NCBI RefSeq assembly: GCF_001653515.1
Contig: NZ_LYOY01000029.1
Coordinates: 186,001-250,000 of the forward strand
Reading direction: 5' to 3'
Source: Streptomyces sp. ERV7
GTDB taxonomy: Bacteria; Actinomycetota; Actinomycetes; Streptomycetales; Streptomycetaceae
Length of the DNA stretch: 64,000 nucleotides
Shown here in pieces: positions 16,586 to 24,344 of the stretch. The notes beneath the pieces were generated by a model. That model saw only the letters and a program-made list of their open reading frames with translations. It did no database searches and was not told where the DNA came from. The position numbers were made by a program, and so were the translations under genes. The first letter of the stretch is position 1. Each line of letters starts with the position of its first letter.

Positions 16586-18424
16586 ATGCCCGTTCCGAGA
16601 TCCGCCGCCGTCTCCGCCGTCGTCGCCGCAGCGCTGGGCGCCGGTCTGCTCGCCGCCGGCTCGTCGGCCGCCGCCGACCCGGCCGCCGCCGCCCCGGCCC
16701 GCATCCACGACATCCAGGGCACGACCCGCACCTCGCCGCTGGCCGGCCAGCAGGTGGCGGAGGTGCCCGGCGTCGTCACGGGTGTACGGACGTACGGCTC
16801 CTCGAAGGGCTTCTGGTTCCAGGACACCGCGCCGGACGACAACCCGGCCACCAGTGAGGGCGTCTTCGTCTTCACGAGCTCGGCGCCGAAGGTGGCCGTC
16901 GGTGACGCGGTGACGGTCTCCGGCACGGTCACCGAGTACGTCCCGGGCGGCCTCTCCTCCGGCAACCAGTCGCTGACCCAGATATCCAAGCCGACCGTGA
17001 CGGTCGTCTCCTCGGGCAACGCGCTGCCCGCCCCGGTCACGGTGTCGGCCCGTACGGTTCCCGGCCGCTACACCCCGGCGGGCGACCCGGCCGCCGGCAA
17101 CAGCGTCAACGGTCTGACCCTCCAGCCCAAGAAGTACGCCCTGGACTACTACGAGTCCCTGGAGGGCATGGACGTCCGCATCGGCACCTCGCGGATCGTG
17201 GGCGCCACCGACCCGTACAGCGAGCTGTGGGTCACGGTGAAGCCGCACGAGAACCGCACCAAGCGGGGCGGCGCGCTGTACGCGTCGTACGAGGACCAGA
17301 ACTCCGGCCGTCTCCAGATCCAGAGCCTGGTGCCGAGCGCCCAGCAGCCGTTCCCCAAGGCGAACGTCGGCGACACGCTGACCGGCGCCACCGAAGGGCC
17401 GCTGGACTTCAACCAGTTCGGCGGGTACACGATCACGGCCCGTACGCTCGGCACGGTCAAGGACAACGGCCTCAAGCGGGAGAGCACCCGCAAGCAGCGG
17501 GCCGGTGAGCTCGCGGTCGCCACCTACAACGTGGAGAACCTGGACCCGTCCGACCCGCAGGCCAAGTTCGACGCGCTGGCCGACGGTGTGGTCACCCACC
17601 TCGCCTCGCCCGACATCGTGGCCCTGGAGGAGATCCAGGACAACAACGGCGCCAAGAACGACGGCACGGTGGACGCCTCCGCCACCCTCAAGAAGTTCAC
17701 GGACGCGATCGTCGCCAAGGGCGGCCCGGCCTACCAGTGGCGCTCGATCGACCCGGAGAACCTGAAGGACGGCGGCGAGCCCGGCGGCAACATCCGCCAG
17801 GTGTTCCTCTTCAACCCGGCGCGGGTCTCCTTCACCGACCGCCCCGGCGGCGACTCCAAGACCGCCGTCGGCGTCACCGGCACCAAGGGCCGCCCGGCGC
17901 TGACCCTCTCCCCCGGGCGGATCGACCCGGCGAACCCGGCGTGGGCGGACAGCCGCAAGCCGCTCGCGGGCGAGTTCGTCTTCAAGGGGCAGACGGTCTT
18001 CGTCATCGCCAACCACTTCGCCTCCAAGGGCGGCGACGAGGGCCTGGTCTCGCAGCACCAGCCGGTGCCGCGCTCCTCCGAGGCCAAGCGGCTGCTCCAG
18101 GCGCAGGCCGTGAACGGCTTCGTGAAGCAGATCCTCGCGGTCGACAAGCACGCCCGGGTCCTCGCGCTCGGCGACATCAACGACTTCGACTTCTCGGGCA
18201 CCACCAAGGCCCTGGAGGACGGCGGCGCACTGCGCTCGGCGTTCCGCGCGCTGCCGAAGAAGGAGCGTTACTCCTACGTGTACCAGGGCAACACCCAGGT
18301 GCTCGACCAGATCCTCCACAGCCCGGCCGTCCGCGGCTTCGACTACGACAGCGTGCACATCAACGCGGAGTTCTCGGACCAGAACAGCGACCACGACCCG
18401 CAGGTCATCCGCTTCCGCCCGTAG
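16586..18424 (+). CDS. Secreted endonuclease/exonuclease/phosphatase family protein (ExeM/NucH-like)
   Basis: A 612-residue exported nuclease. A signal peptide of about 30 residues ends near AAADPAAAAP. Residues about 35-140 form an OB-like domain (RIHDIQGTTRTSPLAGQ, VPGVVTGVR) typical of NucH/ExeM nucleases. The catalytic EEP domain begins near residue 310: VATYNVENLDP (metal-binding Asn), then VALEEIQDN, VIANHFASKGG, LALGDINDFD and finally SDHDPQVI with the catalytic Asp-His. It likely degrades extracellular DNA or RNA for nutrient recovery. ATG 16586 has GGAG eight bases upstream; an earlier in-frame start would bury the signal peptide. The stop is one base from the convergent gene's stop. 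Confidence 0.88.
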   Translation: MPVPRSAAVSAVVAAALGAGLLAAGSSAAADPAAAAPARIHDIQGTTRTSPLAGQQVAEVPGVVTGVRTYGSSKGFWFQDTAPDDNPATSEGVFVFTSSAPKVAVGDAVTVSGTVTEYVPGGLSSGNQSLTQISKPTVTVVSSGNALPAPVTVSARTVPGRYTPAGDPAAGNSVNGLTLQPKKYALDYYESLEGMDVRIGTSRIVGATDPYSELWVTVKPHENRTKRGGALYASYEDQNSGRLQIQSLVPSAQQPFPKANVGDTLTGATEGPLDFNQFGGYTITARTLGTVKDNGLKRESTRKQRAGELAVATYNVENLDPSDPQAKFDALADGVVTHLASPDIVALEEIQDNNGAKNDGTVDASATLKKFTDAIVAKGGPAYQWRSIDPENLKDGGEPGGNIRQVFLFNPARVSFTDRPGGDSKTAVGVTGTKGRPALTLSPGRIDPANPAWADSRKPLAGEFVFKGQTVFVIANHFASKGGDEGLVSQHQPVPRSSEAKRLLQAQAVNGFVKQILAVDKHARVLALGDINDFDFSGTTKALEDGGALRSAFRALPKKERYSYVYQGNTQVLDQILHSPAVRGFDYDSVHINAEFSDQNSDHDPQVIRFRP

Positions 18425-18425
18425 G

Positions 18426-19157
18426 TCAGGAGGCCGGGGTGACGGTCAGCGCCGGAAGGTAGCGCGTCACCCCGCCACCGGTGACGCCCGGGTGGTTCTG
18501 CACCCGGGCCCACTGCGGGGTCTTCGAGCCGACCCCGGCGCCGGGCGCGGCCAGGGCGTCGAGGTGAGCCTGCTCGCTCTCCCACTCGGCGTAGTTGAGG
18601 ACGCGGGTGCCGTCCAGGCTCGTGTGGAAGTGGGCGGAGACACCGCCCGGGGGCAGGTCCGGGTCGGTGGCCAGGGCCTCGAAGACACCGTCCACCCAGG
18701 CCCGCTGGCGCTCCGGGTCCGGTCCCTCGAACTCCACGTCGACGATCACTATGCAGCCGGGCGTACGGGGGTCGCCCGGCCGCGGGCCGCTGCTGCGGTA
18801 GAGCTCGTACGAGTGGAGTCCCACGCGCTCGATACCGGGGACCGCCGCGTCGATCTCGGCGTTGCGGCCGTCCCGGAACCGGCGGAAGAAGTCCTGGTAG
18901 GCGGCCTCGCTCCGCCACTGCGAGTAGTGCAGCAGGGCGTCGCCGTCGGTACCGGTGTAGACGCTGTACGACAGCAGGCCCACGTCCGGCCAGTCCCGGC
19001 TGCCCCACGCCGCGGCGATCGCCTCGACGGCGGCGCGCTGCCGCTCGGGGGTGCCCATCCGCCAGACGCTGGACTTGACGACTTCGACGCCGGGTCGGCG
19101 GAGGTCGGGCAGGGCGTCGAACTTCACGTCGGTGGGCGTGGCGGGCATGGCGGGCAT
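18426..19157 (-). CDS. Protein with two antibiotic biosynthesis monooxygenase domains
   Basis: A 243-residue cytoplasmic protein made of two dimeric alpha-beta barrel (ABM-like) units, about 25-115 and 133-235. Each has the strand-helix-strand pattern, with matching segments LLHYSQWRSEAAYQDFFRRF and VLNYAEWESEQAHLDALAAP. Tandem duplication of the fold gives a pseudo-dimer. Such proteins can be cofactor-free oxygenases or have no known activity. ATG 19157 follows an AGGAG site; a second ATG three codons later is possible. It meets the nuclease gene tail to tail with a 1-base gap. Confidence 0.75.
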   Translation of the reverse strand: MPAMPATPTDVKFDALPDLRRPGVEVVKSSVWRMGTPERQRAAVEAIAAAWGSRDWPDVGLLSYSVYTGTDGDALLHYSQWRSEAAYQDFFRRFRDGRNAEIDAAVPGIERVGLHSYELYRSSGPRPGDPRTPGCIVIVDVEFEGPDPERQRAWVDGVFEALATDPDLPPGGVSAHFHTSLDGTRVLNYAEWESEQAHLDALAAPGAGVGSKTPQWARVQNHPGVTGGGVTRYLPALTVTPAS

Positions 19158-19274
19158 GGCGGTCTCCTGGTGATCGTCGCGGTGCTGTGCTGCGTTGACG
19201 ATCACCATCCTGAAACGTCAAGGACACTTGAGGTCAAGGCCGGACAGGAGCACTCCCGCCCCCCGCCCGCCGGG

Positions 19275-19994
19275 TCACCCTTCCTGGTCGCCGAGCCGCG
19301 CCAACTCGCCCTGGAACCAGTCGAGCCGGGCCTGGAGCAGCGCCGCCTCCGCGACCAGCTCGGGAAAGGTCCGGCCGGGCTCGGGCACACCCGCGTCGAC
19401 GGCGGGCGCGGCCGAAGCCCTCAGCCGGGCGGCCGCGCGGGCGGGCAGCACCCGGGCCGCGTACGCCGCGAAGAGCAGGGTGCCGACGCCGTCGGCGGCG
19501 AAGAGCCAGTCGTAGGACCAGTGGTCGGCGACCAGGGCGCCGAGCGGCGGGCCGACGGTGAAGCCCGCGTTGGACGCGAACCGCATCACCGCGAAGCCCT
19601 GGCGGCGGCTGCCCTCGGGGACGCCGACGGCGACGAGCGCGGAGTTCGCGGACCGCACGACTCCGGAGGCGTACTGGGCGAGCGGCAGGGCCGCGATCAG
19701 GGCCGGGGTCGGCAGCAGGGCGAGCACGGCGAGCAGGGAGCCGCTGACCAGCGCCCCGGCGAGCAGGGCGCGGCGGTGGCCGTAGCGGTCGCCGAACCAG
19801 CCGCCGGTGAAGTTCCCGGCGACCAGGCCGATGCCGCCGACCCCGCTGATCACTCCGGCCTGGCCGACGCTCAGACCGCGCGGGCCGGTCAGGTACACGA
19901 AGAGGTAGATGAACGTGAAGCTGACGACCGCGTTGAAGAACATGCCGAAGCACAGCAGCCGGACGGTTCTCGGCACCGCACGCAAGGTCTTCAC
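19275..19994 (-). CDS. Half-length MFS transporter-like membrane protein
   Basis: A 239-residue protein whose first 190 residues are the N-terminal half of a major facilitator: six hydrophobic spans, with the loop motif GGWFGDRYGHRR between spans 2 and 3 (the MFS A-motif). Full MFS proteins have 12 spans and about 400 residues. Here span 6 runs directly into a soluble helical tail, PELVAEAALLQARLDWFQGE. The gene therefore looks truncated, or fused by deletion to the end of another gene. A six-span remnant may not transport. GTG 19994 has a GGGGG site upstream. It is divergent from the HxlR-peroxiredoxin gene. Confidence 0.65.
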   Translation of the reverse strand: MKTLRAVPRTVRLLCFGMFFNAVVSFTFIYLFVYLTGPRGLSVGQAGVISGVGGIGLVAGNFTGGWFGDRYGHRRALLAGALVSGSLLAVLALLPTPALIAALPLAQYASGVVRSANSALVAVGVPEGSRRQGFAVMRFASNAGFTVGPPLGALVADHWSYDWLFAADGVGTLLFAAYAARVLPARAAARLRASAAPAVDAGVPEPGRTFPELVAEAALLQARLDWFQGELARLGDQEG

Positions 19995-20088
19995 GCGGCC
20001 GCCCCCTTGATCCGTAGTGAGTTCCTTATGGGAACGGACTATGTCAGCATGGGGATCGCAGGTCAACGGCGTACGGAAGGATGGAGGC

Positions 20089-20976
20089 ATGCCTCAACGC
20101 ACCCGGCTCGACGACGAGCACTGCGCCATCGCCCAGGCCCTGGACGTCGTCGGCGACTGGTGGACCCTGCTGATCGTGCGCGACGCCGCACGCGGGGTGC
20201 ACCGCTTCGACGCGCTCCAGCGTGAGCTCGGCATGTCCCGCAAGGTGCTCGCCGAGCGGCTGAAGCTGCTGGTCGAGGCCGGGGTGCTGACCCGGGAGCC
20301 CTATCAGGAGCGCCCGGTGAGGTACGAGTACCGCCTGACTCCGCGCGGCCGTGCCCTGCTGCCCGTACTGATCGCACTCCAGGACTGGGGAGACACCTGG
20401 GTGCTGGGAGAAGGAGAGACGATGGCCACGGCGACGGAGAGGTCCGGGGAGACCGGGCGGGTGCGGGAGCTGGTGGGCACCAAGGTGCCGGAGGTCCAAC
20501 TCATGGACTTCGACGGCGAGTTGAGGGATCCGGTGGCGCGGGAGAGCGCGTACACCGTGCTCTACTGCTTTCCCGGCGCCTACGCCCGCAAGGAGTCCTA
20601 TCCGCCCGGCTGGGCGGGGATCCCGGGGGCGCCGGGCTGCACGCTCGAATCGTGCACGTTCCGCGACCAGCTGGAGGAGTTCACGGCGGCGGGCGCGACC
20701 GTGCACGGCGTGTCCACCCAACGCCCGGACGAGCAGCGGGCGTTCGCGGACAAGGAGCGACTGCGCTTCCCGCTCCTGTCGGACGCGGACCTGACGCTGA
20801 CGGCCGCGCTGCGGCTGCCGACCTTCCGCACGGCGGGGGTGAGCCGGCTGAAGCGTCTGACGCTGGTGGTCGACCGGGACCGGACGGTCGTCGAGGCGCT
20901 GTACCCGATCACCGACATCGAGGCGAGCGTACGGGCGGCGCTCGACGCGGTGCGCCGGGCGGGCGGCGGAGGCTGA
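20089..20976 (+). CDS. HxlR-type winged-helix regulator fused to a PrxQ-like peroxiredoxin
   Basis: One 295-residue frame carries two domains. Residues 1-105 are HxlR: Cys12 at the N-terminus where redox-sensing HxlR proteins have a Cys, DVVGDWWTLLIVRD, a recognition helix in RELGMSRKVLAERLKLL, and the wing ending RYEYRLTPRGRAL. Residues about 125-290 are a thioredoxin-fold peroxiredoxin: LVGTKVPEVQL, YCFPG, then PGCTLESCTFRD, which gives a PrxQ/Bcp-type pair of Cys184 (peroxidatic) and Cys189 (resolving), and FPLLSDADL. The YCFPG-to-PGCT insertion is longer than in Bcp. A repressor that reduces or senses peroxide is a reasonable inference. ATG 20089 follows GGAGG. The divergent MFS remnant and the gene itself are candidate targets. 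Confidence 0.85.
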   Translation: MPQRTRLDDEHCAIAQALDVVGDWWTLLIVRDAARGVHRFDALQRELGMSRKVLAERLKLLVEAGVLTREPYQERPVRYEYRLTPRGRALLPVLIALQDWGDTWVLGEGETMATATERSGETGRVRELVGTKVPEVQLMDFDGELRDPVARESAYTVLYCFPGAYARKESYPPGWAGIPGAPGCTLESCTFRDQLEEFTAAGATVHGVSTQRPDEQRAFADKERLRFPLLSDADLTLTAALRLPTFRTAGVSRLKRLTLVVDRDRTVVEALYPITDIEASVRAALDAVRRAGGGG

Positions 20977-20991
20977 ACCCCCGCCAGGCTC

Positions 20992-21315
20992 TCAGTGCGC
21001 GGCGCCGCCGAGGTTGAGCAGCACCACACCGACGATGATCAGCGCGATCCCGGCGAACTTGGCGGCCGTCATCGTCTCGCCCAGGAAGAGCATCCCGATG
21101 GCGGCGATGACGGCCGTGCCCGCGCCGGACCAGATCGCGTACGCCGTGCCCACGGACATCGACTTCAGGGTGAGCGAGAGCAGATAGAACGCCAGAAGGT
21201 ATCCGCAGGCGGTGACGAGTGAGGGCCAGAGCCGGGTGAAGCCCTCGCTGTACTTCATCGCGGAGGTGGCGGCGATCTCCGACGCGATGGCGCAGGAGAG
21301 CAGGACGTACGGCAT
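20992..21315 (-). CDS. Small multidrug resistance (SMR) family efflux protein
   Basis: A 107-residue integral membrane protein with four hydrophobic helices, the exact SMR size. The essential membrane Glu13 is present in CAIASEIAATSAMK, and the GTAYAIWSGAGTAVIA segment of helix 3 matches the family. SMR proteins work as antiparallel or heteromeric dimers that exchange protons for cations such as quaternary ammonium compounds or guanidinium. A TetR-type repressor gene lies just upstream on the same strand and may control it. Confidence 0.9.
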   Translation of the reverse strand: MPYVLLSCAIASEIAATSAMKYSEGFTRLWPSLVTACGYLLAFYLLSLTLKSMSVGTAYAIWSGAGTAVIAAIGMLFLGETMTAAKFAGIALIIVGVVLLNLGGAAH

Positions 21316-21369
21316 ACGGACAAGCGTACACAGCGATGCGTACGGGCGTACATAACGAGGGGATGAACG

Positions 21370-21906
21370 TCAGGGCAGCAACCGGGCGAGCAGCACGCGC
21401 GCGTACCGCTCGTCGTACTCGCCCCCCGTCAGCAGCGCCTGCAGGCAGATGCCGTCCATCAGTGCGACCAGACCGCGAGCCGTGACCGGGTCCGTGTGGC
21501 GGGCGAGCACCTCCGCCACGCCCTCGGTCCACTCGGCGGCGACCGGCCGCAGCGGGGGCCGCCGGAGCGCCGCCAGATACAGCTCGTACTCCAGCTCCAC
21601 CCGCGCCCGGTCGCCCGCGATCCACTCGCCCATCAGCCGCGCGAGCTCGGCGGCCACGTCCACGCCCGGCTCCGCCAGGGCCCCGCTGTCGCGGATCGCG
21701 GCGGCGAAGCCCTCGTTGGCCTGGCGCAGCGCGGCGACCATCAGCTCGTCGAGCGTCGTGAAGTGGTACGTGGTGGAGCCGAGCGGCACATCGGCCTCGG
21801 CGGCGACGCTGCGGTGGCTGAGCCCGGAGATCCCGCGCTCGGCCACCACCCGGATCGCGGCGTCGATGATGCGGCGCCGCCGGTCGGGGTCGTACCGTCG
21901 GGCCAT
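21370..21906 (-). CDS. TetR family transcriptional regulator
   Basis: A 178-residue TetR protein. The N-terminal helix-turn-helix reads RRRIIDAAIRVVAERGISGLSHRSVAAEADVPLGSTTYHFTTLDELM (quoted by position: about residues 9-55), ending in the typical Y-H-F recognition segment. The remaining 120 residues are the helical ligand and dimer domain. The ATG at 21906 was chosen; AGGAG lies about 11 bases upstream. The SMR pump gene starts 54 bases downstream on the same strand, so this is likely its ligand-responsive repressor. Confidence 0.88.
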   Translation of the reverse strand: MARRYDPDRRRRIIDAAIRVVAERGISGLSHRSVAAEADVPLGSTTYHFTTLDELMVAALRQANEGFAAAIRDSGALAEPGVDVAAELARLMGEWIAGDRARVELEYELYLAALRRPPLRPVAAEWTEGVAEVLARHTDPVTARGLVALMDGICLQALLTGGEYDERYARVLLARLLP

Positions 21907-21983
21907 CAGTCGCACGCTCCTGGGACGGGGGCCATGCCACGACCGTACCCGGCACCCGGTGACGGGACGGCGGCCGCCCGGGG

Positions 21984-23378
21984 TCAGCCGGTGACGGTGA
22001 ACCAGGTGGCGCGGGACTTCTTCCACTCGGGGTGGGTGAGGTCCTTGGCATCGGTCCCGTCGCCGTACAGGTCGGCCGAGCCGTTGTCGGTGATCAGCTG
22101 GGCGCGGGCGCCCGGCGCCGACAGGTCCGGCACCTCCACGACGGCCTCCCAGCCGCCCGGGTCGCTGGTGGGCAGGTCGCGCAGCTTCACGGGAGCGTGG
22201 GCGGCGACCCCGTCCCACGAGTACAGGGCGTACGGGTCGGAGTTGTCGTCGGCGGCCCACGACCCGGCGACGATCAGATACTGGTCGGCGGCGTTCTTAC
22301 GGATGTCCCGGATGCTCAGCCCGCCCAGATCGAGCTCGACGGGCGCCCCGAAGGCGGCCTTGACCCCGCTGCCCACCACCTTGTCGATGTTGGTGACGGG
22401 CACGATGAGCGCCTTGCCGCCGCTCGCCGGCGGCACCAGCGGCGCGCGGAACCCGATGTACGCGGTGGTGGTCGAGCCGGGCGCGAACTCCAGGCCCTCC
22501 ACGTTGAACCCGTCGATCTGCTTGGGCGCCTGTCCGGCGGCGGTCGCGGCGGCGAAGCCGTACCGGTCGCCGTTGGCGCGGTCCCAGGCGACGAGGTCGT
22601 CGCGCAGCTTCTTGTACGAGCGGCCGACGGTGAGCTGGGTGCTCGCGCCCGACCCGGTGACGGTGGTGGTGAAGACGGTGTTGCGGTCGGCCTTGTACTC
22701 GCCGTCCTTGTTGTTGCCGAGCGAGCCGGTCCAGTAGACGGTGTCGCCGACCCGGGCCGCGCCCTCGATGTCGATCTCCTTGGAGACCCCGAGCTGGGAG
22801 CTGAAGTCCCAGGTCCGCACGGGCGCCCCGGAGGCCGAACGGTCGTACAGCCGCAGGGTGTTGGACTCGTCGTCCGCGACGACGACATGACCGCCGCCCA
22901 CGTCGACGGCGGCGGAGGCGTCGCTGGACCCGGTGAAGTAGCGGGTGTCGGCGGCGTCCCGCACCGCGCCCGAGGCGGCGTAGTGCAGTGTCTTGGTGAC
23001 GCTCTTGCCGCCGAGCCCGGTGAGCTTGAGGGTGAGGTCGGTGTACCCGCGCCCGCGCGCGGCCACCGCCACCTGCCGGGTGGCCCCGGTCCCGGTGACC
23101 CTCACGTCCCCGGTCCCGGCGACGGAGGACTTGGTGCTGGCCGAGGCGGCGACGGTGAGCGCGGAGGCGTCGGCCCCGCTCTGCCCCACGGTCACGGTCA
23201 CCACGGGGTCCCCGGTGGCCCCCACGGCCCCCGAGAGATATCCGGCCGAAAGCGAGAGGGTCGGGGTGCCGTATCCGGCCGCGTGCGCGGGTGCGTTCAG
23301 GCCCATGCCGGCCAGCGTAAGACCCCCGCTCACCACCACAAGGGCAACGCGCCTGGTACGGGAAACGTGATGCAGCAC
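21984..23378 (-). CDS. Secreted DUF3616-like protein
   Basis: A 464-residue exported protein. A basic start and hydrophobic core (VALVVVSGGLTLAGMGL) lead to a likely cleavage site near AHA-AGY around residue 33. An N-terminal Gly/Ser/Thr-rich beta domain (about 35-135) precedes a larger domain with repeated beta-propeller-like turns (YFTGSSDASAAVDVGGGH, VVADDESNTLRLYDR, IDIEGAARVGDTVYWTGS, NVEGLEFAP), the pattern of DUF3616. The activity is unknown; an extracellular sensor or hydrolase role would be guesswork. GTG 23378 has GAGAGG seven bases upstream and starts the signal peptide. A strong hairpin separates it from the suf operon end. Confidence 0.78.
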   Translation of the reverse strand: MLHHVSRTRRVALVVVSGGLTLAGMGLNAPAHAAGYGTPTLSLSAGYLSGAVGATGDPVVTVTVGQSGADASALTVAASASTKSSVAGTGDVRVTGTGATRQVAVAARGRGYTDLTLKLTGLGGKSVTKTLHYAASGAVRDAADTRYFTGSSDASAAVDVGGGHVVVADDESNTLRLYDRSASGAPVRTWDFSSQLGVSKEIDIEGAARVGDTVYWTGSLGNNKDGEYKADRNTVFTTTVTGSGASTQLTVGRSYKKLRDDLVAWDRANGDRYGFAAATAAGQAPKQIDGFNVEGLEFAPGSTTTAYIGFRAPLVPPASGGKALIVPVTNIDKVVGSGVKAAFGAPVELDLGGLSIRDIRKNAADQYLIVAGSWAADDNSDPYALYSWDGVAAHAPVKLRDLPTSDPGGWEAVVEVPDLSAPGARAQLITDNGSADLYGDGTDAKDLTHPEWKKSRATWFTVTG

Positions 23379-23468
23379 TGGGTGCCTCTCGTCGACGCGA
23401 TGTCGACGAGAAGACTCCGGTGCGTGCGCCAATTCCGGCCGTACGGGGTACGTACGGAAGACGAACAA

Positions 23469-23514
23469 CGCCGGACGGCCCGCACGCGCCAAAGCGCGTG
23501 CGGGCCGTCCGGCG
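23469..23514 (-). terminator. Terminator of the suf operon
   Basis: A perfect 21-base inverted repeat, arms 23469-23489 and 23494-23514, with a CAAA loop. It lies about 20 bases beyond the sufT stop in the direction of transcription and is one of the strongest hairpins in the window. Confidence 0.9.
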
Positions 23515-23534
23515 TACTGGTGCGACCGGAGAGG

Positions 23535-23873
23535 TCAGACGTTGAACCCCAGCGCCCGCAGCTGCTCGCGGCCATCGTCCGTGATCTTGTCCGGGCCCCA
23601 CGGCGGCATCCAGACCCAGTTGATCTTCAGCTCGTTGACGATGCCCTCGGTCGCCGACTTCGCCTGGTCCTCGATCACATCGGTCAGCGGGCAGGCCGCC
23701 GACGTCAGGGTCATGTCCAGGGTGGCGACGTTGGAGTCGTCGATGTGGATGCCGTAGATGAGGCCCAGGTTGACGACGTCGATACCCAGCTCGGGGTCGA
23801 CGACGTCGTACAGCGCCTCGCGGACTTCTTCCTCCGAGGCCGGCTTCAACGTGGCCTCTGCGTTCTCGGTCAT
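23535..23873 (-). CDS. sufT: SufT-like Fe-S assembly protein (DUF59/MIP18 family)
   Basis: A 112-residue protein of the MIP18/DUF59 family, which helps mature or deliver Fe-S clusters. The family signature DVVDPELGIDVVNLGLIYGI (about 24-43) is clear, and TLTSAACPLTD carries the conserved Cys. It is the last gene of the suf operon. The ATG overlaps the sufU stop (ATGA), indicating coupling, and the operon terminator follows. Its neighbours make a role in Fe-S cluster transfer likely; the target proteins are unknown. Confidence 0.9.
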   Translation of the reverse strand: MTENAEATLKPASEEEVREALYDVVDPELGIDVVNLGLIYGIHIDDSNVATLDMTLTSAACPLTDVIEDQAKSATEGIVNELKINWVWMPPWGPDKITDDGREQLRALGFNV

Positions 23874-24334
23874 GCGCTCTTCCTCTCGGCTCCGGCGCCC
23901 AGCGCCTGGGCCGTCGCGTCCTTCCAGGCCATCCAGCTCAGCAGAGCACACTTCACGCGCGCGGGGTACTTGGAGACCCCGGCGAACGCGACCGCGTCCT
24001 CAAGGACCTCCTCCATCGCGTCGTCCGGCTCCAGCTTGCCCTTGGACTGCATCAGCTCCAGGAAGGTCTCCTGGATCCGCTGCGCCTCGTCCAGCTCCTT
24101 GCCGACCAGCAGGTCGTTGAGGACCGAGGCGCTGGCCTGGCTGATGGAGCAGCCCTGGCCCTCGTACGAGATGTCGGAGATCTGCGAGCCCTCGTACTTC
24201 ACCCGGAGGGTGATCTCGTCCCCGCACGTCGGGTTCACGTGGTGCACCTCGGCGTCACCGTCCCGCAAGCCCCGCCCGTGAGGGTGCTTGTAGTGGTCCA
24301 GGATGACGTCCTGGTACATCGAATCCAGCTTCAC
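23870..24334 (-). CDS. sufU: SUF system zinc-dependent sulfurtransferase SufU
   Basis: SufU accepts persulfide sulfur from SufS and passes it to the SufBCD scaffold. The 154 residues match the family. Three Cys and one Asp form the zinc/sulfur site: Cys37 and Asp39 in NPTCGDE, Cys62 in GQGCSIS and Cys129 in RVKCALLSW. An insertion of about 20 residues between the second and third Cys, typical of SufU and absent from IscU, is present. The start is GTG, ten bases after the sufS stop. The operon has no sufE, consistent with SufU as the SufS partner. Confidence 0.94.
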   Translation of the reverse strand: MKLDSMYQDVILDHYKHPHGRGLRDGDAEVHHVNPTCGDEITLRVKYEGSQISDISYEGQGCSISQASASVLNDLLVGKELDEAQRIQETFLELMQSKGKLEPDDAMEEVLEDAVAFAGVSKYPARVKCALLSWMAWKDATAQALGAGAERKSA

Positions 24335-24344
24335 GTCGCTACCC

